The notes: a model not told the origin generated them from the sequence alone. A stretch of 64,000 nucleotides of DNA from Caulobacteraceae bacterium (GCA_019247715.1 JAFBAO010000014.1:1-64000); one strand, 5' to 3'; positions 1-9,060 are shown, numbered from the stretch's first letter. Translations and numbers: made by a program.

Positions 1-401
1 CGCGCCTGCGCGCCATGCTGGACGCCGGGCGCGCCGCCGATCCGCTGGCGGTGGCGCGCGCCTACCAGGCCCGCGACCGGTTCCGCGGCCGGCTGCAGCG
101 GGTCTTCCAGGACGTCGACCTGATCCTCACTCCGGGGCTCGGCCAGATCGTGCCCACCTGGGAGGCGGTGGAAGCCCATGGCGACGACGTGGCGCGGCTG
201 AGCCGGCTGCTCATGCGCTTCACCACCCCCTTCAACATGGCCGGGGTCCCGACCCTCAGCCTGCCGGCGGGCTTCACCGCGCAGGGCTTGCCGGTGGGCG
301 TCCAGCTCATCGGCCCGCGCCTTGCCGAACCCGCCCTGATCCGCGCCGGCTGCGCCTTCCAGCGCGCCACCGACTTCCACACCCGCCGGCCGCCGCTTTA
401 G
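1..401 (+). CDS. Amidase, C-terminal part (gene cut by window edge)
   Basis: Only the last 133 or so codons are present; the frame is open to the left edge (first full codon at base 3), so the start lies outside. The visible part has the end of the amidase-signature fold: a PFNMAGVPTLSLPAG stretch followed by GLPVGVQLIGP, typical of the GatA/amidase family C-terminus. Members hydrolyse amides with a Ser-cisSer-Lys triad, but those residues sit in the missing N-terminal part, so catalytic competence and substrate cannot be judged. GatA itself is possible, but a stand-alone amidase is equally likely. Confidence 0.8.
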   Translation, partial: RLRAMLDAGRAADPLAVARAYQARDRFRGRLQRVFQDVDLILTPGLGQIVPTWEAVEAHGDDVARLSRLLMRFTTPFNMAGVPTLSLPAGFTAQGLPVGVQLIGPRLAEPALIRAGCAFQRATDFHTRRPPL

Positions 402-414
402 TCTTTGAAATCAT

Positions 415-489
415 TGGAGCGGGCGGGGGGAATCGAACCCCCGACATTCAGCTTGGGAAGCTGACGTTCTACCTCTGAACTACGCCCGC
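415..489 (-). tRNA. tRNA-Gly (anticodon CCC)
   Basis: On the minus strand the sequence folds as a complete cloverleaf. The acceptor arms GCGGGCG (483-489) and its partner (419-425) pair fully. The T stem is five G-C pairs (426-430 with 438-442), and the anticodon stem CAGC/GCTG encloses the 7-nt loop TTCCCAA. The anticodon CCC (455-457 on the plus strand) reads GGG glycine codons. The 3' CCA is encoded (415-417). It lies between the convergent ends of the amidase and dcd. Confidence 0.95.
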
Positions 490-556
490 TCGCGGCCGTC
501 CGGCCGGGCCGCGCACCATAACGGAAGCCTTCGCCGGGGCAAGGCGGGCCGGGCTC

Positions 557-1579
557 CTACCGCCAGGGGCGGAAGTGCTTGGAGAGCTTCAGGCCCTGGC
601 GCTGGTAGTGGGAGCCGTCCTCGCCGTAGAGGCGCGCCGGCCGCTCGGTCAGGGGCTCGAACACCAGCCGGGCCACGGTCTGGCCGTCTTCCAGCAGGAA
701 CGGGGTCTCGTGGCTTCTCACTTCGAGCACGCCGCGGGCGCCGACGCTGTCGGTCTGGAGGGTGCCGAAGCCGGGGTCGAAGAAGCCGGCGTAATGCACC
801 CGGAACTCCCCCACCGAGGGGTCGATCGGGGTCATCTCGGCGGCCTGCAGCACCGGGATCTCGATGGGCTCCTTGGACGCCAGAATGTAGAACTCACCGG
901 GATCGAGGAGCAGCTCGCCGCGCCGGGGGCTGAGCGGCTCCCAGAAGTCCCGCGGATCGTGGCCGTCCTCGAGGTCGAGGTCGATGACCCCCGCGTGTCG
1001 CCGAGCCCGAAAGCCGGCGAGCTCGGCGTCGAGGTCGACGCCCACGCTGCGCACCGAAAGCGTCTGCGCGCGTCCGCGCTTCAGCCGCAGCTGGTTGAGC
1101 CGGGTTCCCGCGCGAACCAGGACGGAGAAGGTCTGAGGGGCGATCTCCAGGTAGATCGGCCCCTGGTAGCCCTCGATGATGTCGTCGAAGGTCGCCCCAT
1201 GGTCGGTGAGGGTGCGCACGAAGACGTCGACCCGGCCGGTGGAGCTTTTCGGATTGGCCCGGGCGCAGACGCCCTCGGGAAGAGTGAGCCGCTCGGCGAG
1301 CTCGGCGATGTAGACGCAGCCGCGCTCCAGCACCGCCCCCTTGGTGAGGTCGAGCTGGTGCATGGCCACGTCGCCGATGCGGTCGACCACCCGCCGCCCG
1401 AGTCCGGGCAGGAAAGAGGCGCGCACCCGCCACGCCCGCTCGCCGAGGCGCAGGTCGAGGCTCGCCGGCTGCATCTGATCGCGCGTCAGGGGCGCGGTGG
1501 CGGCTATCGCCCCCTCCGCCACCAGGGCGTCGATGGACTGGCTCGGCAGGATGCCGGCGACGGGGGCTGGGGCGGCCAT
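557..1579 (-). CDS. dcd: dCTP deaminase, long alphaproteobacterial form
   Basis: This 340-residue protein deaminates dCTP to dUTP, supplying dUMP for thymidylate synthesis. It matches the long dCTP-deaminase family (two tandem dUTPase-like folds) rather than the roughly 190-residue enterobacterial Dcd. Family-like segments are QMQPASLDLRLG near residue 36, NPKSSTGRVDVFVRTLTD around 110-127 and a second barrel ending in HYQRQGLKLSKHF. It is divergent from metZ with about 100 bp between the starts. thyA and folA, which use its product pathway, lie about 41 kb away in the same window. The family assignment is from sequence pattern. Confidence 0.88.
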   Translation of the reverse strand: MAAPAPVAGILPSQSIDALVAEGAIAATAPLTRDQMQPASLDLRLGERAWRVRASFLPGLGRRVVDRIGDVAMHQLDLTKGAVLERGCVYIAELAERLTLPEGVCARANPKSSTGRVDVFVRTLTDHGATFDDIIEGYQGPIYLEIAPQTFSVLVRAGTRLNQLRLKRGRAQTLSVRSVGVDLDAELAGFRARRHAGVIDLDLEDGHDPRDFWEPLSPRRGELLLDPGEFYILASKEPIEIPVLQAAEMTPIDPSVGEFRVHYAGFFDPGFGTLQTDSVGARGVLEVRSHETPFLLEDGQTVARLVFEPLTERPARLYGEDGSHYQRQGLKLSKHFRPWR

Positions 1580-1679
1580 CCGGCGACACTCGCCAAGCCA
1601 CGCGAGTATTGCAACCTCCTCGCCGCTTGACCCGCCCCGGCGGGGCGCCTTCTATGCGCCCCTTTTTGGAGCGCGGACC

Positions 1680-2885
1680 ATGAGCGAGGATCCGAAGGAC
1701 TGGGAGCTGGCCACCCGACTTGTGCGGGGCGGCGCCATGCGTTCGCCCTTCGGCGAGACGGCCGAGGCGCTCTACCTCACCCAGAGCTTCGTCTACGAAA
1801 GCGCCGAGAGCGCCGACGCCCGGTTCAAGGGCGAGGCGCCGGGGTTCGTCTATTCCCGCTACGCCAATCCCACCGTGAAGATGTTCGAGGACCGGCTGGC
1901 GCTCCTGGAGGGCGCCGAGGCCTGCCGCGCGACCGCTTCGGGAATGGCGGCCGTGCACCTGGCGCTCACCGGCCTGCTCAAGGCGGGCGACCATGTCGTC
2001 GCCGGCAAGGCCCTGTTCGGCTCCTGCCGCTGGATCCTCGCCACCTGGGCGCCGCGGTTCGGTGTGGAGGCGACCTTCGTCGAGGCGTCGGACCCGGCCG
2101 CCTGGCGCGCGGCGGTGCGACCCAACACCCGCCTCTTCTTCATCGAGAGCCCGGCCAATCCGCTGCTGGAGATCACCGACATCGCCGCCGTCTCGGCGCT
2201 GGCGCGCGAGATCGGCGCCAAGGTGGTGGTGGACAACGTCTTCGCCACCCCGATCTTCCAGAAGCCCCTGACCCTCGGCGCAGACGTCGTGGTCTATTCG
2301 GCCACCAAGCACATCGACGGCCAGGGCCGGGTGCTGGGCGGAGCGGTGTTGGGCGAGACGACGCTGCTGGACGAAGCCTACAAGGACTTCATCCGCCATA
2401 CCGGCCCGGCGCTCTCGCCCTTCAACGCCTGGGTGCTGCTGAACGGCCTCGTCACCCTCGACCTCAGGGTGCGGGCCCAGACCACCACCGCGGCGGCGCT
2501 GGCCGACCGCCTGGCGGCGCACGCGAAGGTGCGGGCCTGCCGCTATCCCGGCCGCGCCGATCACCCCCAGCACGAAGTGGCGCGCCGGCAGATGACCGGC
2601 GGCGGCAATCAGATGCTGGGCGGGAGCAACCTCATCGCGTTCGACCTCGGGACCCAGGCGGCCGCCTTCAACTTCCTGAACGCCCTTTCGCTGGTGGACA
2701 TCTCCAACAACCTCGGCGACGCCCGCTCCATGGCCACCCACCCCACCACCACCACCCACCGCTCGATGACCGACGAGCAGCGGCTGGAGATCGGCCTGAC
2801 CCCCGGCTGGGTGCGGCTCTCGGTGGGGCTGGAAGGGGCCGCCGACCTGGCGCGCGACCTCGATCGGGCTCTGGACAAGGCTTGA
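1680..2885 (+). CDS. metZ: O-succinylhomoserine sulfhydrylase
   Basis: This 401-residue PLP enzyme of the Cys/Met metabolism family makes homocysteine from O-succinyl- (or O-acetyl-) homoserine and sulfide. The PLP-lysine motif SATKHIDGQGR is present (Lys210), as are YSRYANPT near the N-terminus and ESPANPLLEITD for cofactor contacts. The chosen ATG at 1680 follows a GGAG 9 nt upstream; an open frame continues upstream, but that part overlaps the dcd N-terminus and lacks homology. The stop overlaps the apaG start by one base (TGATG), so the two are probably translated together. MetZ rather than MetB/MetC is inferred from overall resemblance and the methionine-gene context. Confidence 0.88.
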   Translation: MSEDPKDWELATRLVRGGAMRSPFGETAEALYLTQSFVYESAESADARFKGEAPGFVYSRYANPTVKMFEDRLALLEGAEACRATASGMAAVHLALTGLLKAGDHVVAGKALFGSCRWILATWAPRFGVEATFVEASDPAAWRAAVRPNTRLFFIESPANPLLEITDIAAVSALAREIGAKVVVDNVFATPIFQKPLTLGADVVVYSATKHIDGQGRVLGGAVLGETTLLDEAYKDFIRHTGPALSPFNAWVLLNGLVTLDLRVRAQTTTAAALADRLAAHAKVRACRYPGRADHPQHEVARRQMTGGGNQMLGGSNLIAFDLGTQAAAFNFLNALSLVDISNNLGDARSMATHPTTTTHRSMTDEQRLEIGLTPGWVRLSVGLEGAADLARDLDRALDKA

Positions 2886-3307
2886 TGCGCAATCCCCCAA
2901 GCCCGCGGCGGCCGGCCTACGAGGCGACGACCCGCGGCTTCACGGTCCGGGTGCGGCCGCAATACCTGCCCGATCAGTCCGACCCCGAGCGCAGCCGCTA
3001 CGTCTGGGCCTATACGGTGGAGATCGAAAACCGCGGCGAGGCCAGCGCCCAGATCGTCTCGCGCCACTGGATCATCACCGACGCCCGCAACCGGGTGGGC
3101 GAGGTCAACGGCGAAGGCGTGGTCGGCGAGCAGCCGACCCTGAAGGCGGGAGAGGCGTTCCGCTACACCTCCTCCTGCCCGCTGACGACCCCATCGGGGG
3201 CGATGCGCGGCAGCTACCAGATGCTCGGCGAGAGCGGCGAGACCTTCGACATCGAGATCCCGGAGTTCTCCCTCCACCTGCCGGACGCAACCCGGCGGAT
3301 GAACTGA
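2885..3307 (+). CDS. apaG: ApaG-family protein
   Basis: This 140-residue single-domain protein with a fibronectin-III-like fold was first named from the E. coli apaG locus; its biochemical role is unsettled. The typical core is present: YVWAYTVEIENRG, SRHWIITDA, the glycine-rich GEVNGEGVVGEQPTLKAGE, then GAMRGSYQM. The ATG at 2885 overlaps the metZ stop by one base; a TTG one codon earlier is also possible. It is convergent with hslO. Linkage metZ-apaG beside hslO, argF and argD is a recurrent order in related genomes as far as I recall. Confidence 0.9.
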   Translation: MRNPPSPRRPAYEATTRGFTVRVRPQYLPDQSDPERSRYVWAYTVEIENRGEASAQIVSRHWIITDARNRVGEVNGEGVVGEQPTLKAGEAFRYTSSCPLTTPSGAMRGSYQMLGESGETFDIEIPEFSLHLPDATRRMN

Positions 3308-3317
3308 GCGCCGGCGC

Positions 3318-4220
3318 CTACTCCACCGCCGTCGGCTCGAGCTTGTAGACCCGCGAGCAGTATTCGCAGGTCACGTGGATCTGGCCGTCAGGCTCGACCA
3401 TCGCCGCGCGCTCCTCGGCGCCGAAGGCCTGGAGGACGGTGACGATCCGCTCGCGCGAGCAGCGGCAGAAGGCGGCGAGCGGCCGGGTCGCGAAGAGCCT
3501 CACCCCCCGCTCGTGGAAGAGCCGGTAGAGCAGCGTCTCGGGCGCGAGGCGGGGATCGATCAGCTCGTCCTCGCCGACCGTCTCGAACAGGAACTCGGCC
3601 TCGCGCCAGGCCTCGGCGGTGTCGCCGCGCGCCGCGTCCTCCGCGATATTCTGGATCAGCAGGCCGCCGGCGCGCCAGGCCGGGCCCGCCCCGCTGTCGG
3701 CCTGGCCCACCGCCAGGCGCACCCGGGTCGGGGTCTGCTCCGACTGGGCGAAGTAGCGCTCGGCGCAAAGCGCCAAGGTCTCACCCTCGATCGGGGTGAC
3801 GCCCTGGTAACGCTCCATGTCGGCGCCCTGGTCGATGGTCATGATGAAGACGCCCTCGCCGAGCAGGGCCTTGGCGCCGGGCGCGCCCAGTCCGTCGCCT
3901 GCGGCGCCGACCCTCTCTGCGTCATAGCGACAATAACCGCGAAGGGCGCCCTGGGTGTCGTAGTCGGCCACCACATAGGCCACCGGCCCGTCGCCCTGGG
4001 CCTGGACGATCAGCCGGCCCTCGAACTTGAGGCTGGAGCCCACCAGGGCGGCCAGCGCGCAGGTCTCGCCCAGCAGGTTCGCCACCGCCGGCGGATAGTC
4101 GTGGCGGGTCAGGATCTCGTGGATGGCGGGCCCGAGGCGCACCAGGCGTCCGCGCACCGGCTGGCGCTCGATCTGGAACGGGGCCGCCAGGTCGTCGAGG
4201 GGAATGGATCTTTGGGGCAC
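3318..4220 (-). CDS. hslO: Hsp33 redox-regulated chaperone
   Basis: A 300-residue cytosolic holdase that is activated by oxidative unfolding. The C-terminal zinc/redox centre is complete: C252-R-C254, then C285-E-Y-C288, the CxC-X30-CxxC pattern of the family. In the reduced state the four thiolates bind zinc; disulfide formation releases zinc and exposes client-binding surfaces. The start codon is GTG at 4220, because no ATG precedes the conserved N-terminal region. Downstream of argD-argF and an RlpA-like gene on the same strand. Confidence 0.92.
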   Translation of the reverse strand: MPQRSIPLDDLAAPFQIERQPVRGRLVRLGPAIHEILTRHDYPPAVANLLGETCALAALVGSSLKFEGRLIVQAQGDGPVAYVVADYDTQGALRGYCRYDAERVGAAGDGLGAPGAKALLGEGVFIMTIDQGADMERYQGVTPIEGETLALCAERYFAQSEQTPTRVRLAVGQADSGAGPAWRAGGLLIQNIAEDAARGDTAEAWREAEFLFETVGEDELIDPRLAPETLLYRLFHERGVRLFATRPLAAFCRCSRERIVTVLQAFGAEERAAMVEPDGQIHVTCEYCSRVYKLEPTAVE

Positions 4221-4275
4221 GAGGCGGATATGGGAAGCCGAGAGGCTTCAGCCTAGTCTCCCGCCCGACGCGACC

Positions 4276-4764
4276 TCAGCGCGCGCCGCAATCGCGCCTG
4301 GGCTTGGCCGTCTCCGCGCGTTTGACCGGCGCCGGACCCAGGTAGCGCAGGCTCACCTTCGCGGTTCCGCGGGGCGAGAACCCAAGCTTGCTGGCGGCGG
4401 CCGGAGAAAGATCGACGATCCGGTGGCGGACGTAGGGGCCGCGGTCGTTGACCCGCACCCGCGTGCTGCGGCCGTTCGTGAGGTTGGTCACCTCGGCATG
4501 CGAGGGCAGTGGCAGGGTCTTGCTGGCCGCCGTGGGAACCCTGGCGTCGAAGACCTCGCCGTTGGCTGTCCTCGCGCACTGGAATCGGCGCGCGTAGGCC
4601 GAGGCCATCCCGGTCTTCGCCGGCCCGACGCGGCCGGGAACCCGGTGCGGCGCCGCGTGGCGACCTGCGGTGTGCTCGTGGGCCGAGGCGCCGGCCAGGG
4701 TCAGACTCGCGGCCATCGCCAGGATGATGGACCCAAAGAGATCGTTCCTGCCCGGTCGGGACAT
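4276..4764 (-). CDS. RlpA-like double-psi beta-barrel protein, secreted
   Basis: A 162-residue protein starting MSRPGRNDLFGS, with a signal peptide ending near ASA/HEH. The mature part carries the RlpA barrel: GMASAYARRFQCARTANGEVFD, then VTNLTNGRSTRVRVNDRGPY and RIVDLSPAAASKLGF, with the characteristic NDRGP and DLS elements. RlpA-type proteins bind or cleave denuded glycan strands of peptidoglycan; no SPOR domain is present, so septal targeting is not evident. An in-frame ATG 18 codons upstream (4818) is possible, but the inner ATG places the signal peptide properly. Confidence 0.8.
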   Translation of the reverse strand: MSRPGRNDLFGSIILAMAASLTLAGASAHEHTAGRHAAPHRVPGRVGPAKTGMASAYARRFQCARTANGEVFDARVPTAASKTLPLPSHAEVTNLTNGRSTRVRVNDRGPYVRHRIVDLSPAAASKLGFSPRGTAKVSLRYLGPAPVKRAETAKPRRDCGAR

Positions 4765-4854
4765 CCGCCGCCTGTTCGGCCCGAGGTTCGAAGACTCGGG
4801 AAGTCCCCGCACGCGCAACCGGTTCCCGCGCGCTCGGCGGCGGGGCGCGGCGGC

Positions 4855-5007
4855 TCAGTGGCGCGGCAGGAGCGTGGCGATCACCGCCGCCCAGAACGCC
4901 GCAAGACCAACGACGGAGATAAGGAGGACCTTGCCGCGGTAGGACAATATCGCGCGGCGAGGGGCAAGCTTGACCCCAGACTCGGCAGTGTATTGCTGCA
5001 ACGCCAC
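4855..5007 (-). CDS. Small single-span membrane protein (50 aa), unrecognised
   Basis: A 50-residue ORF read on the minus strand, GTG start at 5007, TGA ending at 4855. A strong Shine-Dalgarno GGAGG sits 6 nt before the GTG. The N-terminus is polar (MALQQYTAESGVKLAPRRAI), then a basic turn SYRGK, and a single hydrophobic helix of about 20 residues (VLLISVVGLAAFWAAVIATLL) ending in PRH. The positive-inside pattern suggests the N-terminus is cytosolic. It sits between argF and the RlpA-like gene on the same strand. I do not recognise the family; the combination of RBS, topology and position is why I call it. Confidence 0.6.
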   Translation of the reverse strand: MALQQYTAESGVKLAPRRAILSYRGKVLLISVVGLAAFWAAVIATLLPRH

Positions 5008-5127
5008 GGCGTCCTCCCTCGGCGCCCCCGCAGCGTCATAGCATCGCCCGATCTGCGCCGCACTTGGAATGCTCTGCGACCGAGTGTCCGATCCTTCTCA
5101 CGCGCCAGGAAACGTCGATCGCGGCGC

Positions 5128-6060
5128 TCACAGCGCCCCGAAGCACCAGGCGAGAATCGACTTCTGCGTGTGGATGCGGTTCTCGGCCTCGTCCCAGACC
5201 ACGGACTGCGGGCCGTCGATCACGGCGGCGGTCATCTCCTCGCCCCGGTGGGCCGGCAGGCAGTGCATGAACAACGCCCGCGGCGCGGCCAGCGCCATCA
5301 GGGCTTCGTTCACCTGGTAGGGCTCCAGGGCCTCGAGCCGCGGGAACTTGTCCTGGTCGCCCATGGAGATCCAGGTGTCGGCGATCACCAGGTCGGCGCC
5401 GGCGACGGCGGCGCGCGGATCCTGGGTCACCTCGATGCGGCCCTGACGCCCGAGCGCGCGCGCCACATCCTGGTCGTCGGGCGCGTAGGCGGCCGGAGCG
5501 GCGATGGCGAGCCGGTAGCCGAACTTCGGCGCGGCGTGAATGAAGCTGGAGCAGACGTTGTTGCCGTCGCCGACCCAGGCCAGCGTCTTGCCGGCCAGCG
5601 GACCGCGGTGCTCCTCGAAGGTCATCAGGTCGGCCATGATCTGGCAGGGGTGGCTGCTGTCCGAGAGGCCGTTGATCACCGGCACGCTGGCGGCGGCGGC
5701 CAGCGCGCGGATGTCCAGATGGCTGTTGGCCCGGATCATCACCGCGTCCACCATGCGCGAGAGCACGCGGGCGGTGTCCTCGATGGTCTCGCCGCGGCCG
5801 AGCTGCATCTGGGCGTCGGTGGCGATGATCGAGGCGCCGCCGATCTGGCGGATGGCCGCATCGAACGAGAACCAGGTGCGGGTGGAGTTCTTCTGGAACA
5901 CCATGGCCAGCACCCGATCCCGGCCGGGCGCGTCCGCGTCGACGCGGCCCTTCGGCCACCCGGTGCGCCGCGCCTTGCGGGCGTGGGCGTCGTCGAGGAT
6001 CGCGCGCAGGTCGGCCGCCTCGATCTCCCAGAGGTCGAGGAAGTGCCGTGGGCCGTTCAC
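5128..6060 (-). CDS. argF: Ornithine carbamoyltransferase
   Basis: A 310-residue cytosolic enzyme that makes citrulline from ornithine and carbamoyl phosphate. The carbamoyl-phosphate loop [12 protein letters not shown] (STRT), the ornithine-binding SDSSHPCQ region and the catalytic [10 protein letters not shown] block are all present. The start is GTG at 6060, overlapping the argD stop by four bases (GTGA), so translation is coupled to argD. The frame stays open far upstream inside argD, but that extension is a shadow of argD. Order argD-argF is a common alphaproteobacterial operon. Confidence 0.95.
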   Translation of the reverse strand: MNGPRHFLDLWEIEAADLRAILDDAHARKARRTGWPKGRVDADAPGRDRVLAMVFQKNSTRTWFSFDAAIRQIGGASIIATDAQMQLGRGETIEDTARVLSRMVDAVMIRANSHLDIRALAAAASVPVINGLSDSSHPCQIMADLMTFEEHRGPLAGKTLAWVGDGNNVCSSFIHAAPKFGYRLAIAAPAAYAPDDQDVARALGRQGRIEVTQDPRAAVAGADLVIADTWISMGDQDKFPRLEALEPYQVNEALMALAAPRALFMHCLPAHRGEEMTAAVIDGPQSVVWDEAENRIHTQKSILAWCFGAL

Positions 6061-7271
6061 GCCGCCGCCTTCGCCCGCGCCGCCTCGCAGGCCCGCTCCA
6101 GCTTCTCCACCGCCTCGCGCGCTTCCTCGCGGGTGATCAGCAGCGAGGGCAGCAGGCGCACGCAGTTGTCGCCGCCGCCGGCGATCAGCAGCTTCTGGTC
6201 GCGCGCCAGGGCCATGAACTCGCGGTTGTTGACGTGAAGCCGAAGCCCGATCAGCAGGCCCTTGCCGCGCACCTCGGCGACCACGTCCGGCCAACGCTCC
6301 AGCAGGCCGGAAAGCTGCTGGCCCAAATAGCCGGCGATGTCGCGCACGTTCTCCAGAGTCTCGGGCCGGGTCAGCTCCTGCACCGCCGCCAGCCCCACCG
6401 CCATGGCGAGCGGGTTGCCGCCGTAGGTCGAGCCGTGCGAGCCGACGGTCATGCCCTTGGCCGCCTCGGCGGTCGCCAGGCACGCCCCCACCGGGAAGCC
6501 GTCGCCGAGCGCCTTGGCCAGGCACATGATGTCCGGGGCCGCCTCCTTCGCCCACTCGTGCGCGAAGAGCTTGCCGGTGCGCCCGAGCCCGCACTGGATC
6601 TCGTCATAGATCACGAGGGCCCCGCGCTCGGAACAGAGCCGGCGAAGGCGCGCGAGATCGACTTCCGGCAGGGCGCGCGCCCCGCCCTCGCCCTGGACCG
6701 GCTCGATGATCACCGCGCAGGTGGTCTCGGTGACCGCCGCCTCCAGGGCCGCCATGTCGCCGTAGGGCAGCGTCCGGTATCCGGGCAGCGCGGGGCCGAA
6801 GCCCTCGGTGTAGGCCGGATTGCCGGCGGCGAAGATCGCCGCGTAGCTGCGCCCATGGAAGGCGCCCTCGAAACCGATCACCTCGATCCGTTCCGGCGCG
6901 CCGTTGGCCCAGTGATACTTGCGGGCGGTCTTCAGGGCGCACTCCACCGCCTCGGTCCCGGAGTTGGTGAAGAAGACCACGTCGAGGCCGGCGATCTCGG
7001 TCAGACGCCTCGCCAGCGCCTCCTGGCCCGGGATGCGGAAGATGTTCGAGACGTGCCAGAGCTTCTCGGCCTGGTCCTTCAGGGCCTGGACGAGCTTCGG
7101 ATGGGCGTGGCCCAGGCCGGTGGTGGCGATGCCGCCCACGCAGTCGAGATATTCCTCGCCCTCGGCGGTGTAGAGGCGCACGCCTCGCCCACGTTCGAAC
7201 GCCAGCGGGGCGCGGCTGTAGACGCCCAGGATGTGGTCGGTCGGAACGGTGGGCGCGGACTGCTCGGCCAT
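6057..7271 (-). CDS. argD: Acetylornithine aminotransferase
   Basis: A 404-residue class-III PLP aminotransferase that converts N-acetylglutamate semialdehyde to N-acetylornithine, the step before deacetylation and argF; it may also serve as succinyldiaminopimelate aminotransferase. PLP features: [25 protein letters not shown], and the Schiff-base lysine in [16 protein letters not shown] (Lys253). ATG at 7271 gives the best spacing from GGGGG; ATG 7274 and TTG 7283 are alternatives. A GTCCCCGG...CCGGGGAC hairpin lies in the leader (7292-7316). Confidence 0.92.
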   Translation of the reverse strand: MAEQSAPTVPTDHILGVYSRAPLAFERGRGVRLYTAEGEEYLDCVGGIATTGLGHAHPKLVQALKDQAEKLWHVSNIFRIPGQEALARRLTEIAGLDVVFFTNSGTEAVECALKTARKYHWANGAPERIEVIGFEGAFHGRSYAAIFAAGNPAYTEGFGPALPGYRTLPYGDMAALEAAVTETTCAVIIEPVQGEGGARALPEVDLARLRRLCSERGALVIYDEIQCGLGRTGKLFAHEWAKEAAPDIMCLAKALGDGFPVGACLATAEAAKGMTVGSHGSTYGGNPLAMAVGLAAVQELTRPETLENVRDIAGYLGQQLSGLLERWPDVVAEVRGKGLLIGLRLHVNNREFMALARDQKLLIAGGGDNCVRLLPSLLITREEAREAVEKLERACEAARAKAAA

Positions 7272-7291
7272 CATTGCCCCCAAAGCGCAAC

Positions 7292-7316
7292 GTCCCCGGG
7301 CGCGGGCGCCGGGGAC
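7292..7316. other. Hairpin in the argD leader
   Basis: A perfect 8-bp inverted repeat, GTCCCCGG (7292-7299) with CCGGGGAC (7309-7316), sits 20 nt ahead of the argD start. On the minus strand it has no run of U after it, so it is not a terminator for argD; on the plus strand only four T follow. A TTGACA hexamer lies upstream on the minus strand (7355-7360), but I see no good partner -10. Confidence 0.35.
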
Positions 7317-7488
7317 TTTTGGAAGCGCGGGGTTTTCGGCCCAGCAAGGCGCAATGTCAATCGGAGGCTGTTTCTGGTTACGGGGTGGCAGTCTCGTGGC
7401 CGTAGATGAGGCGCTGAGGGGGCGTCAGCCGCAGGGGCGCAGAAACGAAGTTCGCCCGCGCCGGACCTCGTCGTTCTCCTCGTGCGAG

Positions 7489-8304
7489 CTAGCGATATAG
7501 GGCGTTGATCTCCGAGAACGGCATTGCCGAAGCCGCAAACGCGAAGCTGCCCTCGCGAAGCATCTCATCGGCAGCGGTTACCGCCGCTCCGAAAGCGAGC
7601 CTAAAGAGCGCGGAACCAACACTGATGCGCCTGACGCCAATATCTGCAAGTTCGCGCAAGGAAAATTGCGTATTCTTCAGGCCGACGATCACGTTTACTG
7701 GACGATCTACTGAGGACACCACCGACTGTATATCGGCAAGCGAAATTAGGCCCGGAGCGAACAGCACGTCTGCCCCAGCCTCCTGAAACGCCTGCAGTCG
7801 TCGGATCGTATCGGCGAGATCCTTGCGCCCAAAAAGGTAGTTCTCACATCGAGCGGTCAGCACGAAATCCCGGCCCATAGAGCGCACGGCGTCGACCGAG
7901 GCCACCACACGCTCGACTGCTTCTTCAAAACCGTAAATTTGGCTTTCAGCAGCGCTATTCGCGTCTTCGATAGATGCGCCTGCCAATCCAATTGCACCCG
8001 CAAGTCGATAGGTTTCCCTGACATCATCAAGACCTGCGGCGTACCCGTCCTGCAAATCGGCGCTCACGGGAATCGAGACGCTGTCGATGAGCGCACGACA
8101 GTGACGGAATACTTCATCGCGGGAGAGCGAACCCTCGGGCTTCCCCGACGCAAACGCGAGACCAGAACTTGTGGATGCGAGCGCTCGGAAGCCCTTGGCC
8201 GCGAGCATGCGAGCAGACCCGATGTCCCATGGATTGGGCGTAATCAGCGGCGTGGGCTGATAGTGCAGCTGTCGAAATTCACCGCCCATGTCCCGCTCGG
8301 TCAT
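7489..8304 (-). CDS. Isocitrate lyase/PEP mutase superfamily enzyme
   Basis: A 271-residue TIM-barrel protein of the small PEP mutase/isocitrate lyase group that cleaves or forms C-C or P-C bonds of 2-oxo acids with Mg2+. Visible features: a GFRALASTSSGLAFASG opening strand, SADLQDGY (metal-binding aspartates), ASIEDAN, and LTARCENYLFG where the usual catalytic C-loop lies elsewhere. Substrate unknown. ATG 8304 follows GGAGAGG at good spacing; an open frame extends 33 codons further. G+C is visibly lower than in the neighbours, suggesting later acquisition. Confidence 0.75.
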   Translation of the reverse strand: MTERDMGGEFRQLHYQPTPLITPNPWDIGSARMLAAKGFRALASTSSGLAFASGKPEGSLSRDEVFRHCRALIDSVSIPVSADLQDGYAAGLDDVRETYRLAGAIGLAGASIEDANSAAESQIYGFEEAVERVVASVDAVRSMGRDFVLTARCENYLFGRKDLADTIRRLQAFQEAGADVLFAPGLISLADIQSVVSSVDRPVNVIVGLKNTQFSLRELADIGVRRISVGSALFRLAFGAAVTAADEMLREGSFAFAASAMPFSEINALYR

Positions 8305-8487
8305 GACGCCCTCTCCCGCTTCATAAATGTGCTTCGCTCCGGAACATTTGAAGAACATTTCGATTCCGTCGAGCCAGCGCATTGCTCGCGCCGATCTTGC
8401 CACCTCTCCGCCCTGTTCCCAGCCGCCCGGGGTGACGCGACCAGGGCGCGCCTATAGGGGTTTGCGTCCGAGGAGATCGCCAAGACC

Positions 8488-8934
8488 ATGGAAGCCGCAG
8501 AGCCCCGCCCCTCGTCCCGTGCCGTAACCGAAGGCGAATGGGCCGGCTGGACGCTCCACGGGACCGATCCGTTCGAGGAGGTGGCGGGGCCCTTCTACGC
8601 CCGCGAAGACGCCGCCGGGCGGACCACCTGCGCCTTCCGGGTGGCGCCCAAGCACCTCAACGGCGCCGGCGTCGCCCACGGCGGGGCGCTCCTCGCCTTC
8701 GCCGACTTCGCCCTCTACTGCATCGCCATGAAGGCGCTGGACGGCGCGGTGGGGCTCACGACCTCGCTCAACGCCGAATTCGTCGACGCCGCCCGCGAGG
8801 GCGACCTCGTCGAGGCTTCCGGGGAGATCGTCCGGGCCGGCGGGACGCTGATCTTCCTGCGGGGCGTTCTCGCGGCGGAGGGACGCCCGCTGCTCACCTG
8901 CTCGACGGTGCTGAAGAAGCTGCGCGCACGCTGA
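8488..8934 (+). CDS. PaaI-like hotdog-fold thioesterase
   Basis: A 148-residue acyl-CoA thioesterase-type hotdog domain. The signature region HLNGAGVAHGGALLAFADFALYC contains the central-helix HGG element, followed by the TTSLNAEFVDAAREGDLVEASGEIVRAG strands typical of the 4HBT/PaaI group. Substrate is not predictable. GAGGAG lies 13-18 nt before the ATG. It is divergent from the PEP mutase-like gene with 183 bp between them, which must hold both promoters. Confidence 0.82.
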   Translation: MEAAEPRPSSRAVTEGEWAGWTLHGTDPFEEVAGPFYAREDAAGRTTCAFRVAPKHLNGAGVAHGGALLAFADFALYCIAMKALDGAVGLTTSLNAEFVDAAREGDLVEASGEIVRAGGTLIFLRGVLAAEGRPLLTCSTVLKKLRAR

Positions 8935-8945
8935 GCCTGGACCTG

Positions 8946-9060
8946 CCCCCTCCACTGCTGCGCGGCCCCGCTCCCCCTCTCCGGGGGAGGAAGGCGGCGA
9001 GTCTAATCTCCTCTTCCAGAGGGGGTGGCGCCTTGGAGGTCCGGAGGGGGCCCGCCGGGC
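8946..9060. repeat. C/G-rich palindromic intergenic repeat overlapping a gene end
   Basis: Between the thioesterase and the next gene the sequence becomes a chain of CCCCCTC/GAGGGGG blocks, for example CCCCCTCTCC directly followed by GGGGGAGG, then CTCCTCTTCC and GAGGGGGTGG. It runs into the last ~19 codons of the minus-strand gene ending at 9003. A related motif occurs inside the hydantoinase gene near 51.6 kb. It looks like a dispersed short repeat; copy number in the genome is unknown. Confidence 0.5.

Noticed and set aside
1580..1679. SAM-II-type riboswitch upstream of metZ
   Set aside because: Such switches can precede methionine genes in alphaproteobacteria, but the 100-bp gap to dcd contains no sequence resembling the conserved core; only a GCGC-type hairpin is seen near the RBS.
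4123..6237. 704-codon plus-strand ORF across hslO-argF
   Set aside because: It spans several real genes on the other strand; low complexity and no homology features.
7284..7488. Arginine-linked attenuator ahead of argD
   Set aside because: The hairpin at 7292-7316 lacks a U-tail on the argD strand and no short Arg-rich ORF with an RBS precedes it.
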